A program made the translations under genes and the position numbers. Below are positions 22,163 through 33,809 of a DNA stretch of 64,000 nucleotides, piece by piece. A model generated the notes under the pieces. That model was not told the origin of the DNA, ran no database searches, and saw only the letters and a program-made list of their open reading frames with translations. Positions within the stretch are counted from its first letter, which is position 1. Each line of letters opens with the position of its first letter. Source of the DNA: Neonectria sp. B-13 (Eukaryota; Ascomycota; Sordariomycetes; Hypocreales; Nectriaceae); contig NOKP01000002.1 of the NCBI GenBank assembly GCA_002682825.1, positions 372,001-436,000 on the forward strand, in the 5' to 3' direction.

Positions 22163-22890
22163 GGAAAGGAGACTCAGTCACATGCATAGGCTGCCGCATG
22201 GGTCATCAGTATCACAAGGCTGCTTCGCCCATTGGCCTGCTAACGTCAGACGTCTTTGATCTCTCTCAATGAAGCTTGGTACCCCCAACAACCTAGTTAT
22301 CCCAATCGGCAGTTCTTTCTTCCTTTCCAGTCATCCTAGATGACACGTTTCCCATCTCTTCCTAGGTCAACTCATGCGTATTAAAACATTCATTCTAGCT
22401 AGGGTACATAGAAATCAAGGGCTTCTCATTAGCCTCAGCTCCCAGTCATTGGATATGACAGCCTCAGTTCCAACGCTACTACCATGATCTGTTGTGACCT
22501 GGCTAACAGTATCATAATGTGACACATTCGACCACGTGTGATTGACCCTCTTGGAAGTCTCTCACTAGCCGCAGTTGGATCACGCACTCCCACACCAGCA
22601 TGAAGTCAAGCAGCCACTCAGGTACGAATCAGTTGTGGACTGTGTGTGTTTTTCTCGAGTCCGGGCGTGTTCAGGAATTTCGGTCAGGCTTTAGGGTAAT
22701 AAGAATCAGGCGGCGGATTGCAAGCGGCGTAATCTTTGGTAGTATTCTCTCGGTCCTATAATGCCTCGTGGGCTGTGGTGTTTCATCTGTCGAAAGCCCG
22801 TTCACGAGAAAAGAACGTCGGAGGCAAGTTACACTTCCACGCCAGCTAGCTACTATGCTCCTGTCACTGACCAATTTCTCCTTCTGCATC
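22163..22890. other. Intergenic, convergent 3' ends
   Basis: Between the ends of the NLP gene and the permease gene. Nothing recognised apart from ordinary 3' flanking sequence. Confidence 0.5.
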
Positions 22891-24937
22891 TCAAACTGCT
22901 GCTGATTTCTTCTCCGCATAAATATCAACATCATCCAAAATAGCCTCATTCCGCTTCCCGGCGATGACTCGAGCTCTCTTTAGCTGTCTGGTGGCAACAT
23001 CAACCCGCCGTGTAACCGACCACGTCACAAGGTTCATGATTATCGCAGCGCCGACAAAACCCATGGCGATTCCAAACGAGGTCGTATATCGAGGCGCGAA
23101 CCTGGAGTTGAAGAGCTGGGATCCGACGGCGCCGCCAATCTGTCCGTAGCTATTGGCAAAGGCGATTGCAAACGCCGAGCCCGTGGCTCCGTCTGTGGTC
23201 TGCACTCGCCATGGCCACATCATTGTGTACCTATGCGAGTTAGTATGGGTACGAGTATCTTCAGAATGAACCAGAGGATGTAATTACCATGCTGTAGAGA
23301 AACCACCTGCAATTACTGTCGCTGCATATACACCTCCGGTATTTGGAAAGGTGTACAGGACAATGTAGCATGCCTCAATGATGATCATAAAGGTCAAAGG
23401 GATGGCAGGCAGAGGAACCCTCCCCGTACCGGCAACCCATCCGAAACCAATAGTCAGCAAGCAAGCGAAAATGGCCGGAGGGATGTTCAAAAGCTGAGCT
23501 TGAGCGATCGTCCTAAGGATCACGGTCAGATGAGTGCGCGCCATCATAGCAATCGAACTTACGTGAACCCCAAGTTCGCAATGACTGTAGGCTGATAGAA
23601 CTGCAAACCGGTTGTCCCAACAGTATAAAACGCCCAACAAAGCAGAAACAGCCATAACTTCAGGTCTTTCAGCGTGCGCCAGAATTCCTTCCCGTCAAAG
23701 TCTTTTTCTGCAGCCCTGGGGGCGTTGACGGGGAGTCTAGCTTGGATAAAGTCTTTCTCTGTCTGAGACATCCAGCGGGCGGTATCGGGAACTAAGACTA
23801 CGGTCAGCGTCTCTAATCGTTCTCTTTCAGATAGAACATCCTTACAGTCCGGTAAAACCAGGTAGACAATTATACCGAGAACGATGGTGAATATACCCTC
23901 GGTCACAATGAGCCTTTAAGATATGGTGAGTAACCACGCTTCCTTGACGAATGTCTAATGAATGGGGTCGGTCGTGTGCTCACCATTTCCAACCAGACAA
24001 ATGTCTTGCATAAACGCCATCGAATGCAAATGCGAGGAGTCCGCTGAATACGGCACTGAAGTTGCCGAGTAGTGTGACCAAGACTATCCGAGATGCCATC
24101 TCATCTGGCCGATACCAGTAGCAAAACTGCAACAGAATGCCAGGCCAAAGACCCGCTTCAAAAAGACCGAGAAAAGCTCGAACGGTGTAAAGGCCGGCTG
24201 GGTTTTTGACTGCAGCGTGACAGCAAAGAACCACTCCCCAAGATATCTACGAGTCTTAGTCTCCGTGTTGAGAAATAGAAGCTGCATCAGGTGGAATACT
24301 CACCATGATTCTAGCCTGCCATACCGAAGGCTTCAAATGCTTAATCAAGAGATTCGAAGGAGTTTCTGCCAGGATATATGGGATCTTGAAGGGTCTTAGC
24401 TGTGACTCAGAGTGGCACTGGGACAAATAATGGGGACGTCGACCTACATAGTATGCCGCGGTGACGAAATTGTACTGATCTGAAGTGATATTGAGCTCGA
24501 TCAAAATATTACGAGTAGTCCCTTGATCCATGATCCTAGCATTTGAAACCTTGATAGAGTGTGAGCATTACACCATAGCGTTCGGGAAACGTCAGACGTA
24601 CGTTGGAAGCATCTATAGTTTTCACCATGTACATTATAGATAGCAGTGGAATGAGGCGCCAATCGATTCTTCGCAGTAGCTTCTTTTCTTCATCATTACT
24701 CAACGTCGCTCGAGCTCTCATAACGGAGGCATCATAGCCGGTGATGCTGTCTCGAACGTCGTCGGAACTTGAAACTGCGTCTCCCCGAGTCACGGCATGG
24801 AAACGGTTTGTGCGGAGCGGTTCTTCTGTAGATTCGATGTTGGATAGCGTTCCAGGCTTCTCATCTGGCCTATCATGGTACAAGGTAGGCTTGAGAATGC
24901 CAGTTTCTGCTTTTGGAAGAGATGGGGAGGAAGTCAT
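22891..24937 (-). CDS. MFS permease, anion:cation symporter (ACS / Dal5-like) family
   Basis: Eight exons (24937-24602, 24549-24448, 24384-24304, 24246-23984, 23913-23846, 23791-23563, 23512-23288, 23230-22891) join in phase to 547 aa. A ~95-residue cytosolic N-terminus precedes 12 membrane segments. Family hallmarks are LLRRIDWRLIPLL, VSNARIMDQG, NFVTAAYYIPY, FLGLFEAGLWPG, YWYRPDEMASRIV and LPDFPDTARWMS. These are the markers of the Dal5/Tna1/Vht1/Liz1 group, which imports organic anions such as allantoate, ureidosuccinate, nicotinate, biotin, pantothenate or dipeptides with protons. The substrate cannot be assigned. It lies beside a secreted peptidase and an asparaginase, which fits uptake of a nitrogen-containing compound. 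Confidence 0.92.
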
Positions 24938-25671
24938 GGCTGCGTTTGAGGCAAGTAGTACTTGAGGACTGCCAAGTCGAGTAATTATAGGGTCGAGTGC
25001 CCCTTCAAATAACCGTCAACCTCGGCATCCCTCTTTCCGCCACCTCACGTAAAGGTCGACCTGCATGAGGAGGGTCGTATCGTCAGGGGTGTGATCGCCG
25101 TTCAACAGGGTCACGTTGGAATGTTATCTCCCATCATGGACGCTTCAAGCATGCAATACCCCCAAACACGCCGATCTGCCAAGGCGGTTAAACGCAGCAA
25201 ATGATCAGATAAGATAACAGCATCGTCAAATTGCACAGCTGATGGAATAGCGACTATCATCAACGTGGGGGGAATGCTACCTACCAATTTTCTACCATTT
25301 TATTCACACTCTGGATGACAAGTTACCTCTACGCTAAAGAACGGTTCTGTACTCTTTTGAAGGGTGATATCCTACATTATACTTGATTGGCCAGTCCTAT
25401 CACTGAGACATGCGAGTAATTAACCCGAATAGTCTTGACCCGCTTTTTGGTGTTTTACGGAATACTGCGTATCAATGATGAAATGCCGAAATGAGGGGTT
25501 TCCCTCTTTCATTGGTCTTTGCTCAACAATCGCAAGATTGGACGGCATTCCGTCATAAACCGAGCGGGATAAAGCTAAGTTCAGGTGTTTCCCGTCCCAA
25601 AAACTTACGATACTTATCCTCCGACCTGTATCAATCTCGTGGTCTGGCATCATTCATCTCAATTCGCCATT
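24938..25671. other. Divergent promoter, permease / M20 peptidase
   Basis: 734 bp between divergent start codons. Several GATA-type cores (for example TCAGATAAGATAAC near 25205) match the HGATAR target of AreA/NIT2 nitrogen regulators, consistent with control by nitrogen status. That role is inferred. Confidence 0.45.
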
Positions 25672-26863
25672 ATGAAGCTTCTTTGCTATTTACCGGCCGT
25701 TTCCTTTGTGGTCTGGGGGTCCCAAGCCACGGGGGGTGCCCAGCAGCCTCTACACAGCCTACCGTCCGTGCAAAGCACGTCGTCACTGCTGGATTTACAC
25801 AAGTCACTAGTCGAACGACCTTCCATCACAGGATCGGAAGGAAACGTGACCGACTTCTTGAGGAGTTATCTCCAAGACGCCGGTTTCACCGTAGAGACGC
25901 AAGCCGTCGAGGCTAATCGGGACAACATACTGGCATATTTCGGTAGTTCGAGGAAAACCAAAGTCCTCCTGACATCGCATTTGGATACGGTTCCTCCCCA
26001 CTGGCCATATGAGAGACACGGCGACGTGATTCGAGGACGGGGAACAGTCGACGCCAAAGGCAGCGTGGCAACGCAAATCATTGCTGCACAGACGCTTCTC
26101 CAACAAGACAAGATCCGGGAGGGCGACGTCGGGCTGCTTTTCGTCGTGGGAGAAGAGCGAGGAGGCCTTGGCATGCGACAGGCGAACGAGCTAGGTCTAT
26201 CATGGGAGTCTGTCATCTTCGGAGAACCAACAGAGCTCAAACTTGCTCGGGGTCACAAGGGAGGACTGGGTTTCACTATCACGGCAAAGGGGAAGGCAGG
26301 CCACTCTGGATATCCCGAAACGGGCACCAATGCAATCGACAGTCTCACTCGCGGCCTGGCCGCACTTCAACGCCTCGAGCTACCATGGAGTGAAGACTTC
26401 GGCAACAGCACTCTCAACATCGGTAAGATAGAAGGCGGCGTTGCTGGTAACGTGATTCCTGCGAGTGCGTACGCGGTAGGCGGGGTCAGAGTTGCAGCTG
26501 GTACTCCAGACTCGTTGAAAGTTCTGATCGAAACTGCCATCTCGGAAAGCGATTCGAATCTGGAGGTCGAGTTCACCTATGGCATTGGACCTGTGCCTAT
26601 AGACTACGATGTCGAAGGTATGTATCATTGCCATTACAGTGACCAAGAGCTAATGGCGGCAAGGTTTTGAAACCGTTGTTCTTAATTACGGCACAGACAT
26701 TCCGAGTCTCAAGGGCAAGCACAAGAGATATCTTTACGGACCTGGCTCGATTCTGAATGCTCACTCTGCTCACGAATATTTGACCGTCTCGGACCTGGAG
26801 GAGGCTGTAAAGGGATATCAACGACTGATTACGCACTCCCTCAAGAGCCTTTCATCCGCATAA
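25672..26863 (+). CDS. Secreted M20 family metallopeptidase
   Basis: Exons 25672-26617 and 26664-26863 give 381 aa. Residues 1-20 are a signal peptide. The di-zinc M20 motifs are in order: SHLDTVPP (first His and Asp), GRGTVDAKGS (bridging Asp), GEERGGLG (catalytic and metal Glu pair) and FGEPTELK. The final His ligand falls in NAHSAHE near the C-terminus. A dimerisation (lid) domain occupies about 190-300. Relatives are acetylornithine deacetylase/carboxypeptidase-like enzymes; a secreted one would trim peptides or deacylate N-acyl amino acids outside the cell. The specificity is unknown. It is divergent from the ACS permease and may supply its substrate. Confidence 0.9.
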
Positions 26864-27027
26864 GTACAAAGTGGAAATAATACACAATTATGAGGATTCT
26901 TGCTGAAGGGAGTTTAATTATCCTGTAATCTCAAAGGTGATTCACGAAAACCAGGCTTGACACGCACAGCAGGTGAGGGAACTCAGATTGAAACGCCGCC
27001 AGGAACAACGCCAAGGGTATATACTCT

Positions 27028-28143
27028 CTAATTCTGCTCAAATATACTCCGCATCTGGGCTACACTATAGTCGGCGTTGATAGCCAATTGCAACAGTATG
27101 CGGGCCTTTTGAGGGTTCAAGAACCCACCGCCAATTCCCCATTCCACACCATCCTTGATCGGAGCCTGGGCAACAAAGCCGTCCATTGGACGACGAGAGT
27201 AGACAACAGCTGTGTGGTTCTCCTCGATAGCTTTTTGAACGGCGGTGTTGCCGTCATCAGTCCATGAGCCAGCACCAGAGCCAGCGAGAACGAGACCCTT
27301 GGCACCGGACTCGATGGCTGCAGGAATCAACGCAGCGTTCAATTCCTGGTAGCCGTAGAGGACGTCAACCTGGGGCATGCCGTCGACGGGGTCATTCTTG
27401 ACAATATCGAAGTAGGGACGCCCAACAGGAGTAACCGGAGGGTAGAAGAAGAAAGGTAACACATCCTCAAAGGCACCGAGGAAGCCCTGTTCGTAGGACT
27501 TGAACGTATCGAGTGAGTTGGCGTTGGACTTGGTGGTGTAGTAAGCGCTGCCGATGCGATCGTTTAGCACAACCATCACACCACGACCACGTCCCTTTGG
27601 TGATGCGGCAAGGGTGACGGATTCGAGGAGATTCATCGGTCCATCGGCGCTGATGGCAGTGGCTGGTCGCATAGCACCCACAACAACAATGGGCTTCTCG
27701 GTACGGACGGTCAAGTCCAGAAAGAAGGCCGTCTCTTCCAGAGTGTCGGTACCGTGGGTAACGACCACGCCAGAGACGTCAGGGTCATCAACAGCAACTT
27801 GAATTCGCTGGCTGAGGTCGACCAGGAGGCTGGAGTTCATCGCCTGACTGCCGATGTTGGAAAACTGGATGCCCTTGACATTGGAGACGTTCAGGATCTC
27901 GGGAACGGCCTCGATCAAGACATCCACGCCAAGTGCTCCGGCTTTGTAGCCGGTAACCTGAGAGCTGGATCCTGCACTGCCGGCAATGGTGCCACCAGTC
28001 GCAAAGATGGTGACGTTGGGCAAGCTGGCGTTGAATGTCTCTCGTGTAAACAGCATTGGTGGCGCCGGAACAGGGACGGGGACAGCTCCAGCCAGAAGGG
28101 CGGAGGATGCCACAACGACAAGCCGTAGGAGGGAAGACATCAT
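27028..28143 (-). CDS. Secreted type II-like L-asparaginase
   Basis: A single exon of 371 aa starts at the MMSS pair; the open frame upstream to 28287 has no earlier ATG. A signal peptide is followed by a short Pro/Val-rich stretch. The two catalytic threonine motifs are intact: FATGGTIAG (nucleophile Thr) and VVTHGTDTLEETA (Thr-Asp of the second active-site segment). The C-terminal half has the usual VLAGSGAGSW and RRPMDGFV-type helix-loop elements. The enzyme hydrolyses asparagine to aspartate and ammonia in the extracellular or periplasmic space, and in fungi is induced by nitrogen limitation. It stands tail-to-tail with the M20 peptidase, separated by only 164 bp. Confidence 0.95.
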   Translation of the reverse strand: MMSSLLRLVVVASSALLAGAVPVPVPAPPMLFTRETFNASLPNVTIFATGGTIAGSAGSSSQVTGYKAGALGVDVLIEAVPEILNVSNVKGIQFSNIGSQAMNSSLLVDLSQRIQVAVDDPDVSGVVVTHGTDTLEETAFFLDLTVRTEKPIVVVGAMRPATAISADGPMNLLESVTLAASPKGRGRGVMVVLNDRIGSAYYTTKSNANSLDTFKSYEQGFLGAFEDVLPFFFYPPVTPVGRPYFDIVKNDPVDGMPQVDVLYGYQELNAALIPAAIESGAKGLVLAGSGAGSWTDDGNTAVQKAIEENHTAVVYSRRPMDGFVAQAPIKDGVEWGIGGGFLNPQKARILLQLAINADYSVAQMRSIFEQN

Positions 28144-28838
28144 GAACTTGGCGTTCCGAATTTTGTTATGTCCAGAAACTATTCGGAAAGGGATAAAGAG
28201 CTTGCTGAGGCTTGAAGTCTTGCGAGGTAATCCATCACTCTTGTACTGCTTTCCACGTCCGAGTCCGGACACCACGGAATAGAACAAATGGAGGCTGGGG
28301 AGATAAGGTAGTGATCGGCAGTGCTAAGCAACTCAAATGCACCTAGCTAATCCTCTTTCAATCCCGTTATCTAGTCTATCTATATTTTGTGCGGGCCGGC
28401 ATTTCTTCTGTTCTCCGTATTCCAACCCCGCGCTAACTTACTCATCCTTGACCACGGACATTACTCCATTCGTGGATAAAGCGTGAGGCAATTAAGAATT
28501 CCCCGGATGTATAACTCAATGTGGAGACACTATACGCCGTGATATCCATTGGTCATATCAATGAATTACTAAGAGGCTATCTGGAGGGACCCCGTTTTAT
28601 TCACCGGTAGATAAGAGCCTGTTCACCACTCTGCAAGCAATATCTTTTTCAGTCCACTTCCTAATATTCACTCGTACATGCAGCATGATTGACTCACTGG
28701 ACCAATTACGCTTCAGGGATTGATTGAGACACAGCCACGTGCTTCAATGATGCGTTAGTAGACAACGTCGTAAAGCTTTCTGCAGGCAGTTGCCATTGTT
28801 ACCTTCTGGGTCGCCCAGAGCGATTCTCTAACATGACA
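28144..28838. other. Asparaginase promoter region
   Basis: About 700 bp without a gene between two genes that are both on the minus strand. No repeated motif recognised. Confidence 0.45.
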
Positions 28839-30971
28839 TCAAGAAGCGACAAAGGTCCGTTCACTCCATCCATATACCCTCTTCAACCGCCGCGCGAAGA
28901 TGAGAACCATGTGTCCCTCAATTCTCGACTGATGCGGTCGGTGCACTGTAATCGACTTCCTTGCCCCCATAGAATCCGGAGGCAGGAAGGTGAACACCGA
29001 TCCAAACTTGGGCATGACTGAGAACTTCAATTCAGCCATTGCCGATTCAAAAGCCGGCCAGCTGACTGAACCTCGCGATTTGGACTTGTCGAATAGAGTC
29101 GAGAAAACTTCGGCAGTTGATGAGCTGACTTTGAAGGTCTGTGAGAGTGGGGCGGCCTCTGGTTGAGATGTCTCTGCTTGGGGGGTTATCTCAAAAACGG
29201 ATGAGTACGATGGCCGAGTCTTTTCCTTTTGCTTGCGTTGCTCCACTCGAATCTCCGGCGACTGAGAAGTCGATGCTGGCTGTTGCCATTCAGGTGCACC
29301 CTTTTGCTCGCCCTTGGCCTTTACCTGCTCAGGTTGGACCTGGAGACGAGACAAGCAGTCCTCTACCAAGTCATCGTACAAGAACCCAATCTTTGTGCCA
29401 GTCTTCTCCACAACGAACTTGTCAAGAGTTTCTAAAGCACTCTGAGCCATTCCGGGCTCCTTGAGATTGTCAATGGGTACCGCAAATTCGCGTAGGTCGA
29501 TCTGACTCTTGAGCTGGTTCAACTCGGCTTCAAGCTCTTGTGACCCAGAAACAAACGACTGCCCCTTCTTGCGGGAGACAGAAGGCACCGAGGTCACTGA
29601 CGACAGGTCCTGGATGAACCCTATAATGACGGCCAGATCCGAGAGTGAGTCGACTTCTCTTTCCTCAAGTCTCTCCCGCTCCAAAGGATGGGCTTTGTGA
29701 AGGTCACTCAGCTTGACCATCCAATCGACGGCCTTTAATGGAGTCGTGTCGGACTGGCAAAGGCGCAGCATATAGTGCAGCTGAGCATCCGTCCTGGTGA
29801 GTTCTTCGGGGTTGCCTTTCATTGTGACCCGTGCATTGCCGACGTTGTCGTATCCATTGGAGGCTCGTTTGAACCACTTGGAGCCAGTTCCTGACTGGAC
29901 ATGGCGCTTGAAAAAGGCTTGTGTGCGAGTATACTCCAGATGGCATATGTTGGATATTTCTTGGAGAATGACAGCGCGGTGGACCTTGTCGCCCGTTGTG
30001 GCTGAGAGGAGCTCGAGAAGACGACATATGTACTTCCACATGGCGGCACCCTTGACTCCGATGTGAATTGCTTCAAACACTGCAGCGCTGATGTGTCGAT
30101 CCGTGTGGACGGGAAGGCGTCGACCTTTCTCGTCGGCGACAAGCTCGGGGCGACTGAAGAAGCAAACGTTGACGGCGTGAGCAAGGACGACAGGCTCAGC
30201 GGAAAGCAGGCCGAGGTACTCTTCAAAGGAGTCCTTTTGACTTTGGGCGGTGGCAACGATGTCTGGGAGCGCCAGCTTCCGTTCTGGAGCTTGAAGGGAA
30301 AGCTTCGAAAAGGCTTCTGCTGCTGCCTTGTCAGACTTTTTTGAAGCCTGCTTCCCATCGTTGGTTGCCGATCCCGTATCTAGAATATCCTCCACAAGTA
30401 TGTTCAGGCACTGCAAGAGATTAATCTGCCGCGCCAGGATCAACTCGCCAGTCGACTGAGGGACACAAAGCCCGGCTTCAATGGCGGGAGCAAACGCGGC
30501 CAGACTTTCCTCAAGATGAGATTTGAGCCTGAACGATGCGCCGTAGTTCTTGTCGTCGGTGAAGAAGGTGTAGCAGTCCTTGAAAGCGTTGGCATGGCGG
30601 AGATTCTTTGTCCGAATCATTTTGTCAATCAGCTGGTGGTCTCCGGGGCCATCGTTTAGTCCAGCACAATACTGCTCGAAGAGAGATTGAGTGGCGCGAT
30701 GCTTAAGAAGATCCAAGGCGAAGTCCGAGCCAGGCTCTGTGATGTCGTGGAGATTCAACTCGGGCGTGATCTTGCAGACATTTCCCAGCGACGCGTCTGT
30801 GGCATGCTTCAACACGACGCCATCTGCCGCGCCGGCCTTGAGACATGCGGCCCGTTGCTTCTTGCTGAGAGATCGCCAGATGTTCTCGACTTGGGCCGCG
30901 TGTCGCTTGTACTTTCTTGCAAGATCATCGTGCAGCTCTCTGACCACGTTCTGATTCGAATGTTGGCTCAT
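28839..30971 (-). CDS. Large uncharacterised protein with HicA-like C-terminal region
   Basis: One uninterrupted exon encodes 710 aa with a good ATG. The first ~500 residues are mostly alpha-helical and Leu/Ala rich, with no signal peptide or membrane segment. It resembles a widespread fungal family of unknown function (sometimes labelled 'ipa protein'; I recall this label and did not check it). Residues ~520-630 are a disordered Gln/Ser/Pro/Lys-rich linker. The last ~75 residues (GSVSWPAFESAMAELKFS, a GSVFTFLPP strand and ITVHRPH) follow the helix-strand-strand-strand-helix order and H-x-P-H pattern of HicA-type mRNA-interferase / dsRBD-like folds. The function is unknown; RNA binding is only a suggestion from that fold. 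Confidence 0.75.
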   Translation of the reverse strand: MSQHSNQNVVRELHDDLARKYKRHAAQVENIWRSLSKKQRAACLKAGAADGVVLKHATDASLGNVCKITPELNLHDITEPGSDFALDLLKHRATQSLFEQYCAGLNDGPGDHQLIDKMIRTKNLRHANAFKDCYTFFTDDKNYGASFRLKSHLEESLAAFAPAIEAGLCVPQSTGELILARQINLLQCLNILVEDILDTGSATNDGKQASKKSDKAAAEAFSKLSLQAPERKLALPDIVATAQSQKDSFEEYLGLLSAEPVVLAHAVNVCFFSRPELVADEKGRRLPVHTDRHISAAVFEAIHIGVKGAAMWKYICRLLELLSATTGDKVHRAVILQEISNICHLEYTRTQAFFKRHVQSGTGSKWFKRASNGYDNVGNARVTMKGNPEELTRTDAQLHYMLRLCQSDTTPLKAVDWMVKLSDLHKAHPLERERLEEREVDSLSDLAVIIGFIQDLSSVTSVPSVSRKKGQSFVSGSQELEAELNQLKSQIDLREFAVPIDNLKEPGMAQSALETLDKFVVEKTGTKIGFLYDDLVEDCLSRLQVQPEQVKAKGEQKGAPEWQQPASTSQSPEIRVEQRKQKEKTRPSYSSVFEITPQAETSQPEAAPLSQTFKVSSSTAEVFSTLFDKSKSRGSVSWPAFESAMAELKFSVMPKFGSVFTFLPPDSMGARKSITVHRPHQSRIEGHMVLIFARRLKRVYGWSERTFVAS

Positions 30972-32112
30972 GCTGCTGGTTGACTGCCGATTGCTGCTTG
31001 GAGTTTAGAATCACATTCGGCCGCCACTCCAAGGGGAAAGCGACATACCGTGTATTATTGTTCTGCTAGCGGAAAGTCGCCTTCAGGCCGCGCAGTTCCT
31101 TTGTAGAATACGGCACTTTCAATCCTCATTATCAATGCCGCTATTACGAAAAGAGCGCACTGTATCTAGCGTTGAAAGGTGTCACGTGCTTCGTTAACGC
31201 GTCATGTGACTGCGATTCCGATACCCCGCTCCGCATCTGTCACTTCGCAGGCTGAACGTCTTGTCTACAGGTAACTCGATAAACTGACTTGGGGGAAATA
31301 GCGTGGTGGTTTTCTCGGCTAGAGCTTGGAGTTGCATTCATTTGGTCTTGTTTCGGCTGCCTTAGAGAGCTCTGGGGTTCATATCCGGCTGTTGGTGCTC
31401 GCGTTGTACTTACCACTGAATCAACCTATAAATAACTGCTGGCGATAGAATAAATAGTAATCCGATCGATGTACAACCATGAATCATCCCTTAACGGATA
31501 AATGACCTGGAAGTCGTGAGTTAGGAATTGCAGTTGAAATCGAGCCCCCGCAAAGACACGGTTATTATCCGCAGCAAAACAGCCCTAGGTCGAGTTACGG
31601 GGGATTTTGTCAAGTGAGGGTAGTAAAGCGCAGCTTATACTCATCAAGTTTACGTATCAATAACTATGGGAGGGTTTTACCGAACTTCTCTTTCACAATG
31701 TGAAAGTGGGTTCAGTGGCAAGTAGGCAGCTCTACAATAATGGTACAAGTCTAGGGTAGCACGTTACAACTCTTGACTCGTAGAGGTCACAGCTCATCTT
31801 CGCTCTCCTTGAACCATAGTTCAGTGCCAACGAAATATCAAACCCGATTGTGAGGGCCAAGGATTGTGGTACAAATACCAGGTGCCATAGCTGCCGTAAA
31901 CGTCACGCCAAGGGGACTTGCATAAACGGGGAATCATTGAGGCGCTGAAATAAAAAAAGGTTGTCGAGTCTGATTGCGGCCCTCAGCCATGGCGAACTTG
32001 AACAGACGAGTCAAGGCGAATGAGCGAGCAGGTTCACGCACCGGCATCAGAGTTGATCATGCGCGTAACATGAAGTATAGTTGTTAACAGAAGCGCAACA
32101 ATACACAATATA
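30972..32112. other. Intergenic, 1.1 kb
   Basis: Upstream region of the HicA-tailed gene and 3' flank of the Ysc84-like gene. A CACGTG E-box lies near 31184, with GTCATGTGAC nearby. No gene recognised. Confidence 0.45.
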
Positions 32113-33809
32113 CTACACATTGATGGCCTTCCTTTCAGTATCATTCAGACTAACATCCTCAAACCCAGGATTCGCAGGTGGAAGGTTCCTCGCCGGTAGT
32201 GGTGGCGGCACACGTGCTGGGGTTTTCAGGGATAAATTTCCACTGTTGGGAGACGCAGTCTTCTCGTCCTTGTTGACTTCTGTCAAGTCGTCATCCACGA
32301 CATGGGCCGCATCTTTGCTGTTCTCGTGCTCGTCGGAGCTCCATGGATTATCATGCGTATTACTGTATGGGCTGCCGTTGATCTGTACGTGGCCGACTTC
32401 GACAACGTCTTCGTATACGCTTCGCTCGTCTTCCTGTCCATTCTGATGATCAAGGCTGTCTGGAGTGGAGATTGGGATGGGAGTGACAATAACCGGCTCT
32501 GTCTGTGTTCCAGCCTCGGACATTGTGTACGGTCGATCTGAACTTTGCCTCATGTGAGAGTTGGAGGTCGACGTGTAGCTCTCACGGTTGCTTCTCGTTC
32601 CAGATGTTTCCATGCTCCTTCGGTAGAATTTGTTGTACGTGGGACTCGTAGGGCTGGGATTGTATTCGAACTGCTGACTTGAGGGCCTCGAGCGAGTCGC
32701 AGCGTCGCGAATTTCGAGACCTTGTTTTTCCAACTCCAGTACACCATATGGATCCGGGTCATCAACGTCTGGGATTCCGAATATCTTGCCGTCGCTGGGG
32801 GCATCAACGTTGACATCGCCTGGCGCTGGTTGTCCTTCCAACTCATCCATCAGCTCTGTGTCGACGTCGGTTCGGCCCTCTGCAGCCTTCAGTGTCTCCA
32901 TCAACATCTTGATTTCTGGTGGCGGGTGACGTGCTTTTCCGGCCAAGATATCGGCGACGCCTATTGTCTCTCCATAAAAGCGTGCGTTTTCGTCTGTACG
33001 TTCAATGATGACTGTGCCGTCAACTTGAACCCCGGCATAGAATCCCCGAGATTTGAGATAGGTGAAAACGGGTCTATTCGCCTGCTTCCATTTCCCGTCA
33101 TTCTCCAGAACTCCGCCAGCGCCGACGGGTCCAGCCACCGCGCTGATCTCGCCACCGAGTGTAGCCCGGATCTTAGTGAACGCGTCGAGAGCCTTGCGGT
33201 TGTTGATGACGACAACGCAGTCGTAGATGTCTACACCGACGAGGAATCCCAAGCCAGCCGTGTGAAGCAAGATACCGGAAGGGGGAGACCACGATCCATC
33301 CTCTTTGCGGGCGACCAGGACGCCGGAACCGCCGGCTCCAGAGACCCAAAGGCCGGTGCGCATGGTGGTGAAGATGGCCAGACCAACGGCGTTCTGCATG
33401 ACCTTTTGCGGGATCTTCTTCAAGACTCGCTGTTTTTGCTTTGGCCCAGCCTGGTCGGTCGGCTTTTCATCCTCTGTGTAGAATCCATCCTCTACGACGT
33501 CATCGGTCAGCTCACGTATACGAAACCAGGTCTCTCAAGAAGAGACTCCGACAGGGAAAATGGATGCTCACTGCAGAACGACCTCAGAATCCTGGCCGCC
33601 TTATCACTCTCCTTGTCCAGTGTCGTCGGCCAGAAAGCTTCACTGCCGATGCGGTTGGAGAATCTATTCACCGGCGCTCCAAGTTTGTCAGCCCATCCCC
33701 ACACTTTGTCGAAGCCTTTCTTGCTCTGGGTCTTGGTCGTGTCCCAGGACGGCAGCTTGGCCGTCACTTTCTGCATCTTGGGCGATTTGATGAAAGAAGA
33801 AGTAGGCAT
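32113..33809 (-). CDS. Ysc84/SH3YL1-type actin regulator
   Basis: Exons 33809-33572 and 33491-32113 give 538 aa. The junction reads ILRSFCKDGFYTEDE, the family consensus. The Ysc84 domain spans about 80-290, with NAVGLAIFTTMRTGLWVSGAGGSGV, GFLVGVDIYDCVVVINN, ISAVAGPVGAGG and YLKSRGFYAGVQVDGTVI. In yeast the domain binds phosphoinositides and F-actin at endocytic patches with Las17. Yeast Ysc84 ends in an SH3 domain. Here the C-terminal half is disordered (Ser/Thr/Asp/Asn) and ends in a proline motif (RVPPPLPARNLPP), an SH3 ligand rather than an SH3 domain. It would therefore be recruited by SH3 proteins at cortical actin. Confidence 0.92.

Noticed and set aside
28144..28287. N-terminal extension of the asparaginase
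   Set aside because: The open frame has no ATG before 28143, and the signal peptide begins right at that ATG.
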